From Pseudomonas sp. R37(2017) (GTDB taxonomy: Bacteria > Pseudomonadota > Gammaproteobacteria > Pseudomonadales > Pseudomonadaceae): a DNA stretch of 35,828 nt. A program made the translations under genes and the position numbers. The stretch covers positions 1-35,828 of the forward strand of contig NZ_NEHO01000028.1 of assembly GCF_002113375.1 (NCBI RefSeq). The letters are read 5' to 3'. The notes under the pieces were generated by a model. That model was given only the letters and a program-made list of their open reading frames with translations. It did no database searches and had not been told where the DNA came from. This document shows, one piece after another, positions 9,519-17,543 of the stretch (positions within the stretch are counted from its first letter, which is position 1; each line of letters starts with the position of its first letter).

Positions 9519-10462
9519 TCGGCAAACAACATCTCCCGGCTGTCGCCCATCAGCAGACCCTGGTTCTGCTCGGTGACCTGGCGGATGTAATCCCACAACA
9601 GGGTGATCCGCTTGAGCTTCCTCAGGTCTTCGCGGCAGTACATCCAGAACTGTCGAGTGATATTGATTTCCTGCGGCAGCACCGGCAGCAGGCGCGGGTC
9701 CTGGGTGGCGAGGAAGCACGGCAGGATCGCCAGTGAGCGTCCTTGCTGCGCGGCCACATATTGGGCGATTACGCTGGTGCTGCGCAGGTTGGCGCTGGCG
9801 CCGGGCAGTACGTTGGCCAGGTACAGTAGCTCCGAGCTGAACGCCAGGTCGTCGACGTAACTGATGAATGAATGCCTGGCCAGATCGGCGGGTTTGTGAA
9901 TCGGCGGATGGTTGTCCAGGTATTCCTGGGTCGCATACAGCTGCAATCGGTAGTCACACAGTTTGCAGCAGACGTACGGGCCATGCTCCGGGCGTTCCAG
10001 GGCTATGACGATATCGGCTTCGCGCTTGGACAGGCTGATGAAGTGCGGCAGCGGCAGGATGTCTACCGAGATCGCCGGGTAGGTGTCGATGAAGTGGCTC
10101 AGCTGCGGCGTGATGAAAAAGCTGCCGAAGCCTTCGGTGCAGCCCATGCGCACATGACCGGACAACGCCACGCCGGACCCGGAAACCTGCTCGCACGCCA
10201 TGTGCAGGGTGCTTTCGATCGACTCCGCATACCCCATCAACCGCTGGCCTTCCGCGGTCAGGACAAAGCCGTTGGTCCGGGACTTTTCGAACAGCAATGT
10301 GCCCAACGCCGTCTCCAGGGAACTGATGCGCCGCGACACCGTGGTGTAGTCCACCGCCAGGCGCTTGGCTGCGGTGCTGGCTTTGCGGGTGCGGGCGACT
10401 TCCAGGAAAAACTTGAGGTCATCCCAGTTCAACGAGCCGAGGGAGGTGATGTTTTTTTGCAT
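9515..10462 (-). CDS. LysR-family regulator, probably of mmsAB
   Basis: A 315-residue LysR-type transcription factor. The winged HTH is at about residues 11-70 (LNWDDLKFFLEVARTRKAST, then AAKRLAVDYTTVSRRISSLE), followed by a LysR substrate-binding domain to the end. The start is the ATG at 10462 (MQKNITSL); an upstream in-frame start would add an atypical 23-residue tail. It is divergent from mmsA across about 150 bp, the classical layout for a LysR factor that controls its neighbour, so a role in sensing a valine-pathway intermediate is likely but inferred. In P. aeruginosa the mms operon is instead controlled by the AraC-type MmsR. Its 3' end overlaps recD by four bases. Family call is firm; the ligand is unknown. 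Confidence 0.9.
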   Translation of the reverse strand: MQKNITSLGSLNWDDLKFFLEVARTRKASTAAKRLAVDYTTVSRRISSLETALGTLLFEKSRTNGFVLTAEGQRLMGYAESIESTLHMACEQVSGSGVALSGHVRMGCTEGFGSFFITPQLSHFIDTYPAISVDILPLPHFISLSKREADIVIALERPEHGPYVCCKLCDYRLQLYATQEYLDNHPPIHKPADLARHSFISYVDDLAFSSELLYLANVLPGASANLRSTSVIAQYVAAQQGRSLAILPCFLATQDPRLLPVLPQEINITRQFWMYCREDLRKLKRITLLWDYIRQVTEQNQGLLMGDSREMLFAD

Positions 10463-10478
10463 GTTGGACCGGTTTTTA

Positions 10479-10513
10479 TGTGCGTTCTTATCAGAAGTTT
10501 GCACATCTATACT
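10479..10513 (+). promoter_or_regulatory. Candidate mmsA promoter with overlapping inverted repeat
   Basis: In the gap between the LysR gene and mmsA, TTCTTA (10485-10490) and TATACT (10508-10513) are 17 bases apart, a weak -35 and good -10 for sigma-70 reading toward mmsA. The same stretch holds imperfect nested inverted repeats: TGTGC (10479) with GCACA (10501-10505), and TTCT with AGAA around TATC (10485-10496). Such dyads over a -35 are what LysR factors bind. Both assignments come from inspection only. Confidence 0.4.
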
Positions 10514-10613
10514 CCAAAAACAGTCCGACAACCAATTCGCGACACGCAGCTCATCTCAGGGCGACGATCTCACCCTGACTCCCAAGATAAAAACAAAGAT
10601 CTGGAGACCCCCC

Positions 10614-12137
10614 ATGAACGCACTCACTCCCAACGAAACCACCGTGCAGAAGGTCAAGCTGTTGATCGACGGCGAGTGGGTCGAATCCAAGTCCACCGAA
10701 TGGCACGACATCATCAACCCGGCGACCCAGCAAGTGCTGGCCAAGGTGCCGTTTGCCACCGCCGAGGAAGTCGATGCCGCCATCAGTGCCGCGCATCGTG
10801 CGTTCCAGACCTGGAAACTGACACCTATCGGTGCGCGCATGCGCATCATGCTCAAGTTGCAGGCGTTGATTCGCGAGCACTCCAAGCGCATCGCCGCGGT
10901 CCTGAGCGCCGAGCAGGGCAAGACCATAGCCGACGCCGAGGGCGACATTTTCCGTGGCCTGGAAGTGGTCGAGCACGCTTGCTCCATCGGCAGCCTGCAA
11001 ATGGGCGAGTTCGCTGAAAACGTTGCCGGTGGCGTCGACACCTACACCCTGCGCCAGCCGATCGGCGTGTGCGCGGGCATTACCCCGTTCAACTTCCCGG
11101 CGATGATTCCGCTGTGGATGTTCCCGATGGCCATCGCCTGTGGCAACACCTTCGTGCTCAAGCCATCCGAACAGGACCCGATGTCGACCATGTTGCTGGT
11201 GGAACTGGCCATCGAGGCCGGGATCCCGGCCGGCGTGCTCAACGTTGTGCACGGCGGCAAGGACGTGGTGGACGGCCTCTGCACCCACAAGGACATCAAG
11301 GCGGTTTCCTTCGTCGGCTCGACCGCGGTCGGTACGCATGTCTATGACCTGGCCGGCAAACACGGCAAGCGTGTGCAATCGATGATGGGCGCGAAGAACC
11401 ACGCCGTAGTACTGCCGGACGCCAATCGCGAACAAGCGCTGAATGCGCTGGTGGGCGCTGGTTTCGGTGCCGCCGGTCAACGTTGCATGGCCACCTCGGT
11501 GGTGGTGCTGGTGGGCGCGGCCAAGCAATGGCTGCCTGACCTCAAGGCGCTGGCACAGAAGCTCAAGGTCAATGCCGGCAGCGAGCCTGGCACTGACGTC
11601 GGTCCGGTGATCTCGAAAAAGGCCAAGGCGCGGATTCTCGATCTGATCGAAAGCGGCATCAAGGAAGGCGCGAAACTGGAGCTGGACGGTCGCGATATCT
11701 CGGTGCCCGGTTACGAGAAGGGCAACTTTGTCGGCCCGACCCTGTTCTCCGGCGTGACCACCGACATGCAGATCTACACCCAGGAAATCTTCGGTCCGGT
11801 GCTGGTGGTGCTGGAAGTGAACACCCTCGACGAGGCCATCGCCCTGGTCAACGCCAACCCGTTCGGCAACGGCACGGGCCTGTTCACCCAGAGCGGTGCG
11901 GCGGCGCGCAAGTTCCAGAATGAAATCGACGTCGGCCAGGTCGGCATCAACATCCCGATTCCAGTGCCGGTCCCGTTCTTCAGCTTCACCGGTTCACGCG
12001 GTTCCAAGCTCGGCGACCTCGGCCCGTATGGCAAGCAAGTGGTGCAGTTCTACACTCAGACCAAGACCGTCACCAGCCGTTGGTTCGATGACGACAGCGT
12101 CAACGACGGTGTGAACACCACCATCAACCTGCGTTGA
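10614..12137 (+). CDS. mmsA: CoA-acylating methylmalonate-semialdehyde dehydrogenase
   Basis: This enzyme oxidises (S)-methylmalonate semialdehyde (and malonate semialdehyde) with NAD+ and CoA to propionyl-CoA (or acetyl-CoA) and CO2, late in valine, thymine and inositol breakdown. The 507-residue product has the ALDH6 hallmarks: GVCAGITPFNFPAMIPLWMF, KPSEQDPMS, FVGSTAVGTHVYDLAGKHGK and MMGAKNHAVVLPDAN. The last replaces the ELGGK general-base motif of ordinary aldehyde dehydrogenases. The nucleophile is in AAGQRCMAT (Cys291), and QEIFGPVLVV lies toward the C-terminus. The ATG at 10614 has GGAG seven bases before it. In-frame codons further upstream lie in the promoter region and overlap the LysR gene, so the longer frame is rejected. 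mmsB starts ten bases after the stop, forming an operon. Confidence 0.96.
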   Translation: MNALTPNETTVQKVKLLIDGEWVESKSTEWHDIINPATQQVLAKVPFATAEEVDAAISAAHRAFQTWKLTPIGARMRIMLKLQALIREHSKRIAAVLSAEQGKTIADAEGDIFRGLEVVEHACSIGSLQMGEFAENVAGGVDTYTLRQPIGVCAGITPFNFPAMIPLWMFPMAIACGNTFVLKPSEQDPMSTMLLVELAIEAGIPAGVLNVVHGGKDVVDGLCTHKDIKAVSFVGSTAVGTHVYDLAGKHGKRVQSMMGAKNHAVVLPDANREQALNALVGAGFGAAGQRCMATSVVVLVGAAKQWLPDLKALAQKLKVNAGSEPGTDVGPVISKKAKARILDLIESGIKEGAKLELDGRDISVPGYEKGNFVGPTLFSGVTTDMQIYTQEIFGPVLVVLEVNTLDEAIALVNANPFGNGTGLFTQSGAAARKFQNEIDVGQVGINIPIPVPVPFFSFTGSRGSKLGDLGPYGKQVVQFYTQTKTVTSRWFDDDSVNDGVNTTINLR

Positions 12138-12147
12138 GGAGCCGGAC

Positions 12148-13035
12148 ATGAAAATCGCTTTTATCGGTCTGGGCAACATGGGCGCGCCAATGGCGCGCAA
12201 CCTGATCAAGGCCGGCCATGCACTGCGCCTGGTTGACCTGAACAAAACCGTGCTGGCGGAGCTCGAGCAATTGGGCGGCAGCATCAGCGCATCGGCCCGT
12301 GAGGCGGCAGAGGGCGCCGAACTGGTCATCACCATGCTGCCTGCCGCTGTGCATGTGCGCAGTGTGTGGCTGGGCGAGGATGGCGTGCTCGCCGGTATCG
12401 GCAAAGGCGTACCGGCCGTGGATTGCAGCACCATCGATCCGCAGACCGCGCGGGACGTGGCCGCCGCCGCTGCCAAACAGGGCGTGGCCATGGCCGATGC
12501 GCCGGTCTCTGGCGGCACCGGTGGTGCCGCCGCCGGGACGCTGACCTTCATGGTCGGCGCCACCGCCGAGCTGTTCGCCACCCTGCAACCGGTACTGGCG
12601 CAAATGGGCCGCAACATCGTCCATTGTGGTGAGGTCGGCACCGGGCAAATCGCTAAAATCTGCAACAACCTGCTGTTGGGGATTTCCATGGTCGGCGTCA
12701 GCGAAGCCATGGCGCTGGGCGATGCCCTGGGCATCGACACCAAGGTGCTGGCGGGCATCATCAACAGCTCCACCGGGCGTTGCTGGAGTTCGGAGGTATA
12801 CAACCCGTGGCCGGGCATCGTTGAAACGGCCCCGGCGTCCCGTGGATACACCGGCGGCTTCGGTGCCGAACTGATGCTCAAGGATCTGGGGCTGGCCACT
12901 GAAGCGGCGCGTCAGGCGCACCAGCCGGTGGTACTCGGCGCGGTGGCCCAGCAGTTGTATCAGGCGATGAGTTTGCGTGGAGAGGGTGGCAACGACTTCT
13001 CGGCGATCATCAACAGTTATCGCAAGCCGTTGTAG
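12148..13035 (+). CDS. mmsB: 3-hydroxyisobutyrate dehydrogenase
   Basis: This enzyme oxidises 3-hydroxyisobutyrate to methylmalonate semialdehyde with NAD+, feeding the product directly to MmsA. The 295-residue product is of normal size. It shows the dinucleotide-binding start IAFIGLGNMGAPMARNL, the substrate signature DAPVSGGTGGAAAGTLTFMVG, and GQIAKICNNLLLG with the catalytic lysine (Lys170). The C-terminal GAELMLKDLGLA segment is also typical of the beta-hydroxyacid dehydrogenase family. A GGAG at about 12138 precedes the start, ten bases after mmsA. The TAG stop lies within a piece of sequence (TGTAGGAGCGAGCA, 13031-13044) that matches one arm of the local REP element. Confidence 0.95.
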   Translation: MKIAFIGLGNMGAPMARNLIKAGHALRLVDLNKTVLAELEQLGGSISASAREAAEGAELVITMLPAAVHVRSVWLGEDGVLAGIGKGVPAVDCSTIDPQTARDVAAAAAKQGVAMADAPVSGGTGGAAAGTLTFMVGATAELFATLQPVLAQMGRNIVHCGEVGTGQIAKICNNLLLGISMVGVSEAMALGDALGIDTKVLAGIINSSTGRCWSSEVYNPWPGIVETAPASRGYTGGFGAELMLKDLGLATEAARQAHQPVVLGAVAQQLYQAMSLRGEGGNDFSAIINSYRKPL

Positions 13036-13052
13036 GAGCGAGCAGATGTTTA

Positions 13053-13088
13053 CCGGGAGATCACGTCGGGTGATCCCCCGGTTTTTTT
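13053..13088 (+). terminator. Rho-independent terminator after mmsAB
   Basis: CCGGGAGATCAC pairs with GTGATCCCCCGG (one A-C mismatch) around a loop of six bases, followed by TTTTTTT. It lies 17 bases past mmsB and ends just before the convergent cupin gene. Confidence 0.85.
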
Positions 13089-13091
13089 GCA

Positions 13092-13436
13092 TCAGGCAAA
13101 CACGAAGTATTTGCGCACGGTTTCCACCACTTCCCAGGTGCCTTTCATCCCGGGCTCGATGACGAAAATGTCGCCGGCACGCAGGTGGATCGGCGCCATG
13201 CCTTCCGGGGTGATGATGCAGTAGCCTTCCTGGAAATGGCAGTACTCCCACTTCACGTATTCCACGTACCACTTGCCCGGCGTGCAGATCCAGGTGCCCA
13301 TGATCTTGCTGCCGTCTTCGCTGGTGTAGGCGTTGAGGTTGACTGTATGTGGATCGCCTTCGAGTTTTTCCCATTTGCAGGCGTCGAGCACAGGCAACGG
13401 GTGGGTGTCGCGAAGAACGGTAATCGGTGCGGTCAT
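13092..13436 (-). CDS. Small cupin-domain protein (DUF861/cupin_3 type)
   Basis: A 114-residue single-domain cupin. The core shows EDGSKIMGTWICTPGKW, YCHFQEGYCIITPEG and HLRAGDIFVIEPGMKGTWEVVETVRKYFV, which are the two cupin strands of the DUF861 family; the family includes ureidoglycine aminohydrolase-like proteins. The motif CHFQEGY supplies the histidine and glutamate expected for metal binding. Start is taken at 13436 (MTAPITVL); an upstream in-frame codon at 13493 would add 19 residues without a better ribosome site. The gene converges on mmsB. The adjacent LysR gene on the same strand ends 107 bp upstream and may be unrelated. The substrate is unknown. Confidence 0.8.
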   Translation of the reverse strand: MTAPITVLRDTHPLPVLDACKWEKLEGDPHTVNLNAYTSEDGSKIMGTWICTPGKWYVEYVKWEYCHFQEGYCIITPEGMAPIHLRAGDIFVIEPGMKGTWEVVETVRKYFVFA

Positions 13437-13543
13437 GATGACTCCAGGCAGTGGGCTCAAGAACTGAAGTCGCACCCTATAGCGCCTGTCCATCGATCAG
13501 TTGTCTGTAGTCGACATCGAACTGTCCAGAAACGCGCCCTTGT

Positions 13544-14434
13544 TTATTCTTCCGGTTTTGCCAACGCTTGCAGCAACGCCTTGGCATAACCGGGCAACGC
13601 GGTAAAGTCGCGGGCGCAGATCAACAGTCTGCGCCGTGCCCAGGGCTCTTGCAGGCTGAGGCAGCTGAAAGACAGCTCGTTGGAGCACCTGTCGACCGCC
13701 GCCAAGGGCACAATCGCCAGGCCCGCTCCTCGGGCGACCATGCGCATCACCCCATCGAAACCGTCGGCGCGGATGCGGATCTGCATGCGCAGGCCGGCGT
13801 GCAGTGCCTGTTCTTCCAGGTACACCGCCAAGGCGCTGTTGGCATTCAAGCCGACGTAGTCGTGATGCAGGGTGTCGGTGAAACTCACCGAGGTTGCCTG
13901 GGCCAGGGGATGTTCGTGGGGCATGATCAGCACCAATGGATCATCGCGGAACGGCAGGGTCTGCAAGTCATCGGTGTCCACCGCGTCGGAAACGATGCCC
14001 AGGTCCGCGGCGCCTTGGCGCAAGGCATGGGTGATGCGGGTGCTGGGCAGTTCCTGCAGGTCGATGTCGAGGTTGGGCTGGCTGCACAGGAAGTCTGCGA
14101 GCAACTCCGGCAGGTACTCGGTGATCGCCGTGGTATTGCACAGCAGCCGCACCTGACCTTTGACGCCTTTGGCGTACTCGGCCAGTTCCTGTTGCAGGCG
14201 ATCGGCCTGTTGCAGCAGAACCCGGGCGTGGCGGGCCAGGGCATTGCCGGCCGGCGTAGGACTGACCCCGCGACGATTGCGCTGAAGAAACTCGACGCCC
14301 AGCGACGCCTCCATGGCGCGAATTCGTGCGCTGGCCGCCGCGAGGGACAAATGACTGCGTGCGGCACCGGCGGTGATGTTGCCGGTTTCGAGGATGTTCA
14401 GGTAGAGGCGCAGGTCGGTCAGGTCGAAGTGCAT
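13544..14434 (-). CDS. LysR-family regulator divergent from a TauE/SafE exporter
   Basis: A 296-residue LysR-type regulator. The HTH is at about residues 1-62 (FDLTDLRLYLNILETGNITA, then SLAAASARIRAMEASLGVEF), followed by the substrate-binding domain (VRLLCNTTAITEYLPELLADF, GAADLGIVSD, GFDGVMRMVARGAGLAIVPL). The start at 14434 gives a normal LysR length. A longer frame to 14611 runs through the REP pair at 14475-14535 and reads REP-derived peptide, so it is rejected. It is divergent from the TauE/SafE-type transporter, which is its most likely target. The ligand is not deducible. Confidence 0.9.
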   Translation of the reverse strand: MHFDLTDLRLYLNILETGNITAGAARSHLSLAAASARIRAMEASLGVEFLQRNRRGVSPTPAGNALARHARVLLQQADRLQQELAEYAKGVKGQVRLLCNTTAITEYLPELLADFLCSQPNLDIDLQELPSTRITHALRQGAADLGIVSDAVDTDDLQTLPFRDDPLVLIMPHEHPLAQATSVSFTDTLHHDYVGLNANSALAVYLEEQALHAGLRMQIRIRADGFDGVMRMVARGAGLAIVPLAAVDRCSNELSFSCLSLQEPWARRRLLICARDFTALPGYAKALLQALAKPEE

Positions 14435-14474
14435 TGCGGCAACCTCTGGATGCGTGTTGTCTGGGAGGACGCCA

Positions 14475-14535
14475 TCGCGAGCAGGCTCGCTCCCACAGTG
14501 AACCGCGTAACCTGTGGGAGCGAGCCTGCTCGCGA
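14475..14535. repeat. REP pair (inverted) between LysR gene and TauE-type gene
   Basis: TCGCGAGCAGGCTCGCTCCCACAG type element (14475-14498) faces its reverse complement (14512-14535) across 13 bases. Each arm is itself a hairpin with stem GCGAG/CTCGC. This is the common Pseudomonas REP family in the paired (BIME-like) layout. It occupies most of the 205-bp divergent intergenic region. Confidence 0.92.
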
Positions 14536-14639
14536 AGAGGTCCGTCGCTGCAGCGAAGTACTCAGCCTCTGTCAAAGCAAGAGGCAGCCTCAGTATATGG
14601 CAGATTTTCAATCAACCTGCGCGGGCTCACCATGGCCCC

Positions 14640-15404
14640 ATGAACACACTCTCGGCGTTTTACCAGAATCTCGGATTGGCCTTGTCGCTGTTGGTGATCG
14701 GCACCTTTGTGCTGGCCGGCATGATCAAGGGCGTGATCGGTCTCGGCCTGCCAACGGTCGCCATGGGCTTGCTCGGTCTGGCTATGGCGCCGTCGCAGGC
14801 TGCGGCACTGTTGATCATTCCGGCAACACTCACCAACGTCTGGCAATTGGCATTCGGTGGGCATCTGCCCGGGCTGGTCAAACGACTGTGGCCGATGCTG
14901 CTGGCGATTTTTCTCGGCACCGGGGCGGGCACGCTGTGGATCGGCATGAGCGGTGGCCATTGGGTGGTGCGGGGGCTGGGGGCGGCCTTGTTGCTGTACT
15001 CGCTGAGCGGCTTGTTCTTGCCGACGGCGCGCGTGGGGCGGCGCAGCGAACGCTGGCTGGGCCCCCTGTGTGGTCTGCTGACCGGCGTCATCACGTCGGC
15101 CACTGGCGTGTTCGTGATTCCGGCGGTGCCGTACCTGCAAGCGCTGGGCTTGAGCAAGGACGAGCTGGTGCAGGCACTGGGCCTGTCGTTCACCGTTTCG
15201 ACCCTGGCCCTGGCCGGTGGCTTGTTTTGGCGTGGCGCTCTTGGCGGAGGTGAATTGAGCGCGTCGCTGCTGGCGCTGATCCCGGCCATGCTCGGCATGT
15301 GGCTGGGGCAATCACTGCGCCAGCGGATCAGCGCCCTGTGGTTCAAGCGCGTGTTTTTCGTTGGCCTGGGTTTGCTCGGCGGCCACTTGTTGATCAGCGG
15401 CTAG
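14640..15404 (+). CDS. TauE/SafE (TSUP) family membrane exporter
   Basis: A 254-residue inner-membrane protein of the TSUP family, which includes putative exporters of sulfite or small organosulfur/organic anions. The two inverted half-repeats are visible: FVLAGMIKGVIGLGLPTVAM near residue 20-40 and GLLTGVITSATGVFVIPAVP in the second half. About eight hydrophobic segments are present, with a GGHLLISG tail. The ATG at 14640 (MNTLSAF) is used because earlier in-frame starts lie inside the REP pair. The ribosome site is weak, so the start is only moderately sure. Its 3' end overlaps the convergent ABM gene by 11 bases. It is likely controlled by the divergent LysR gene. The substrate cannot be told from the sequence. 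Confidence 0.85.
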   Translation: MNTLSAFYQNLGLALSLLVIGTFVLAGMIKGVIGLGLPTVAMGLLGLAMAPSQAAALLIIPATLTNVWQLAFGGHLPGLVKRLWPMLLAIFLGTGAGTLWIGMSGGHWVVRGLGAALLLYSLSGLFLPTARVGRRSERWLGPLCGLLTGVITSATGVFVIPAVPYLQALGLSKDELVQALGLSFTVSTLALAGGLFWRGALGGGELSASLLALIPAMLGMWLGQSLRQRISALWFKRVFFVGLGLLGGHLLISG

Positions 15405-15708
15405 CGGACGACGGGCTGATCATCTCGATGGCGCGGATCTCGAAGTCGCGCTCCAGGTATTCATCGCGCTGCTCGAGGAACCGCTTCATGTGCGGCAGGT
15501 TCGAGTGCACGTCGAGGTGGGCCTGGGATTGCCATATCTCATAGAAAATGAACAGGGTCGGGTCCTGTTTGTCGCGCAACATGTGGTACTCGATGCAGCC
15601 AGGCTCGCCGCGGCTCGCTTCCACGTAGCCGCTGAAAAACGCTTCGAAGGCGTCGGATTTTTCCGGACGGGTCTTGGCGTGCAGGATGAAACCCTGGATT
15701 TCACTCAT
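15394..15708 (-). CDS. ABM-domain (antibiotic biosynthesis monooxygenase-like) protein
   Basis: A 104-residue single-domain protein with a ferredoxin-like ABM fold, as in quinol monooxygenase YgiN and LsrG. Supporting segments are GFILHAKTRPEKSDAFEAFF, ASRGEPGCIEYHMLRDKQDP, LFIFYEIWQSQAHLDVHSNL and PHMKRFLEQRDEYLE; the E-x-W-x-S-x-x-x-x-D/H pattern is the family core. The start has GGAGAG upstream on the coding strand. The end overlaps the TauE-type gene by 11 bases. It is divergent from mdaB, and since YgiN and MdaB both act in quinone redox cycling, a linked role is plausible but inferred. Confidence 0.85.
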   Translation of the reverse strand: MSEIQGFILHAKTRPEKSDAFEAFFSGYVEASRGEPGCIEYHMLRDKQDPTLFIFYEIWQSQAHLDVHSNLPHMKRFLEQRDEYLERDFEIRAIEMISPSSASR

Positions 15709-15730
15709 CTACTTCTCTCCTCAAATCAGA

Positions 15731-15742
15731 ACTGGCGCCAGT
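15731..15742. promoter_or_regulatory. Perfect 12-bp palindrome, candidate operator
   Basis: ACTGGCGCCAGT is its own reverse complement. It lies 23 bases before the ABM gene start and 130 bases before mdaB, in the divergent region of 163 bp. Its place suggests a repressor site for the ABM gene, but a palindrome this short can arise by chance. Confidence 0.3.
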
Positions 15743-15871
15743 CTATGGCAACAATCGCCTGTTGAATCGTGCTTGTAGGTCAAATGAGTTTTGCCGAACC
15801 GAGGCTTATTCCGCGCGAGGCCGGTCGGTACTCTGCCGCCATTGAATTCCCGACCCTTCCCGAGATCTCCC

Positions 15872-16462
15872 ATGAAAAAAGTCCTGTTGCTCAATGGCGG
15901 CAAAAAATTTGCGCACTCCGACGGCCGCTACAACACCACCCTGCATGAAGCCGCGTTGAGCGTGCTGGATCGTGGTGGCATGGATGTCAAAACCACCTTC
16001 ATCGACTCGGGCTACGATATTGCCGAAGAAGTGGCCAAGTTCCTCTGGGCCGACGTGATCATCTACCAGATGCCCGGTTGGTGGATGGGCGCGCCGTGGA
16101 CCGTGAAGAAGTACATCGACGAAGTCTTCACCGAAGGCCATGGCAGCCTCTATGCCAGCGACGGTCGCACTCGCTCCGACGCCTCGCAGAAGTACGGCAG
16201 CGGCGGCCTGATCCACGGCAAGCAGTACATGTTGTCGCTGACCTGGAACGCCCCGCAGCAAGCCTTCGACGACCCCACCGATTTCTTCGAAGCCAAAGGC
16301 GTGGACGCGGTGTACTTCCCGTTCCACAAGGCCAACCAGTTCCTTGGCATGACCAGGCTGCCGACGTTCCTCTGCGTAGACGTGATGAAGCGCCCGAACA
16401 TCGAAAGCGATGTGGCACGCTATGAGCAGCATTTGACCGAGGTGTTTGGCCTCAAGGCATGA
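15872..16462 (+). CDS. mdaB: NAD(P)H:quinone oxidoreductase, MdaB type
   Basis: A cytosolic flavoprotein that reduces quinones by two electrons with NADPH and so protects against quinone stress (modulator of drug activity B). The 196-residue product follows E. coli MdaB closely: LLNGGKKFAHSDGRYN, FLWADVIIYQMPGWWMGAPW, TVKKYIDEVFTEGHG, SLYASDGRTR, KYGSGGLIHGKQYMLSLTWN and FPFHKANQFLGM are all family signatures of the flavodoxin-like fold. The ATG at 15872 starts directly at the first beta strand (MKKVLLLNGG). An open frame 27 codons further upstream is rejected as lacking homology. A LysR gene follows 66 bp later on the same strand. Confidence 0.92.
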   Translation: MKKVLLLNGGKKFAHSDGRYNTTLHEAALSVLDRGGMDVKTTFIDSGYDIAEEVAKFLWADVIIYQMPGWWMGAPWTVKKYIDEVFTEGHGSLYASDGRTRSDASQKYGSGGLIHGKQYMLSLTWNAPQQAFDDPTDFFEAKGVDAVYFPFHKANQFLGMTRLPTFLCVDVMKRPNIESDVARYEQHLTEVFGLKA

Positions 16463-16528
16463 CGCTCGGCTACTATCCGATGCAACGGCCGGGCAGATCG
16501 CAGCGCCGATTCGCAAACGAGGACACAC

Positions 16529-17440
16529 GTGAAAGCCAGATCCGATGAATTGCAGGTTTTCGTCTGCGTGATTGAATGCGGATCGATTTCTGCGGCGGCC
16601 GAGCAGGTCGGGCAAACGCCTTCGGCGGTCAGTCGTACGCTGTCGCGGCTGGAGGCCAAGCTCGACACCACCTTGATCAATCGCACCACGCGGCGCATGG
16701 ACCTGACCGAAGAGGGCAAGTATTTCTTCGAGCACGCCAAGCGGATTCTCGATCAGATGGACGAACTCGAAGAGCGCCTGTCATCACGTCAGCAAACGCC
16801 GTCCGGGCGTTTGCGTATCAACGCGGCATCGCCTTTCATGCTGCACGCCATCGTGCCCTACATCGATGAGTTCCGCAGGCTTTACCCCGACATCCAGCTC
16901 GAACTCAACAGCAATGATCTGATCATCGACCTGTTGGAGCAGAGCACCGACATCGCCATCCGCATCGGCACCCTGACCGACTCGACGCTGCATGCCCGCT
17001 CCCTGGGCAGCAGCCCGCTGCACATCGTCGCCAGCCCGGCGTACCTGGAAAAACACGGCACGCCGCAAGTCGTGGCTGACCTGGTCGACCATACGCTGCT
17101 GGGGTTCACCCAGAACGAAGGCCTCAACCAATGGCCGCTGCGTTATGTACATGGCGATCGCTGGCCGATCCAGGCGTCGATCGGCGCCTCCAGCGGCGAG
17201 ACCATCCGCCATCTGGCACTGGACGGCCAGGGCATTGCCTGCCTGTCGCACTTCATGACCATCGAAGACATTCGTGCCGGACGCTTGAAAGTGTTGCTGG
17301 GCGAATTCAACAGCGGCTATCGCCAGCCGATCAACGCGGTGTACTACCGCAACTCGCAACTGGCCCTGCGGATTCAATGCTTCCTGGACTTTATCCAGGG
17401 CAAGTTGGCGGGTTATGCAAGCACAGTTTTCAAAGGCTGA
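16529..17440 (+). CDS. LysR-family regulator downstream of mdaB
   Basis: A 303-residue LysR regulator of the subgroup with signature LSRLEAKLDTTLINRTTRRMDLTEEG (DmlR/YafC-like). The HTH is within residues 5-64 (ELQVFVCVIECGSISAAAEQ, then VGQTPSAVSRTL). The effector domain has GRLRINAASPFMLHAIVPYI, TDIAIRIGTLTDSTLHARSLG and GQGIACLSHFM. It starts with GTG at 16529, supported by GAGG at 16519-16522 six bases before. It may regulate mdaB (66 bp upstream, same strand) or the SDR gene that follows after 103 bp. No divergent partner exists, so the target is unsure. Confidence 0.9.
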   Translation: MKARSDELQVFVCVIECGSISAAAEQVGQTPSAVSRTLSRLEAKLDTTLINRTTRRMDLTEEGKYFFEHAKRILDQMDELEERLSSRQQTPSGRLRINAASPFMLHAIVPYIDEFRRLYPDIQLELNSNDLIIDLLEQSTDIAIRIGTLTDSTLHARSLGSSPLHIVASPAYLEKHGTPQVVADLVDHTLLGFTQNEGLNQWPLRYVHGDRWPIQASIGASSGETIRHLALDGQGIACLSHFMTIEDIRAGRLKVLLGEFNSGYRQPINAVYYRNSQLALRIQCFLDFIQGKLAGYASTVFKG

Positions 17441-17543
17441 TTCGTGATTTCTACGCAAAAGTGAATTGGGTCAGAAGGCATTTTTCGGCAATGATCGCTC
17501 CTTGATACTCCTTGCATCACTTATCCACGCAGGGAGTTTCTCC

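Noticed and set aside
13568..15253. Plus-strand frame of 561 codons spanning the LysR gene, the REP pair and the TauE-type gene
   Set aside because: It is antisense to a LysR gene, crosses a REP pair and is out of frame with the transporter, so it cannot be a single protein.
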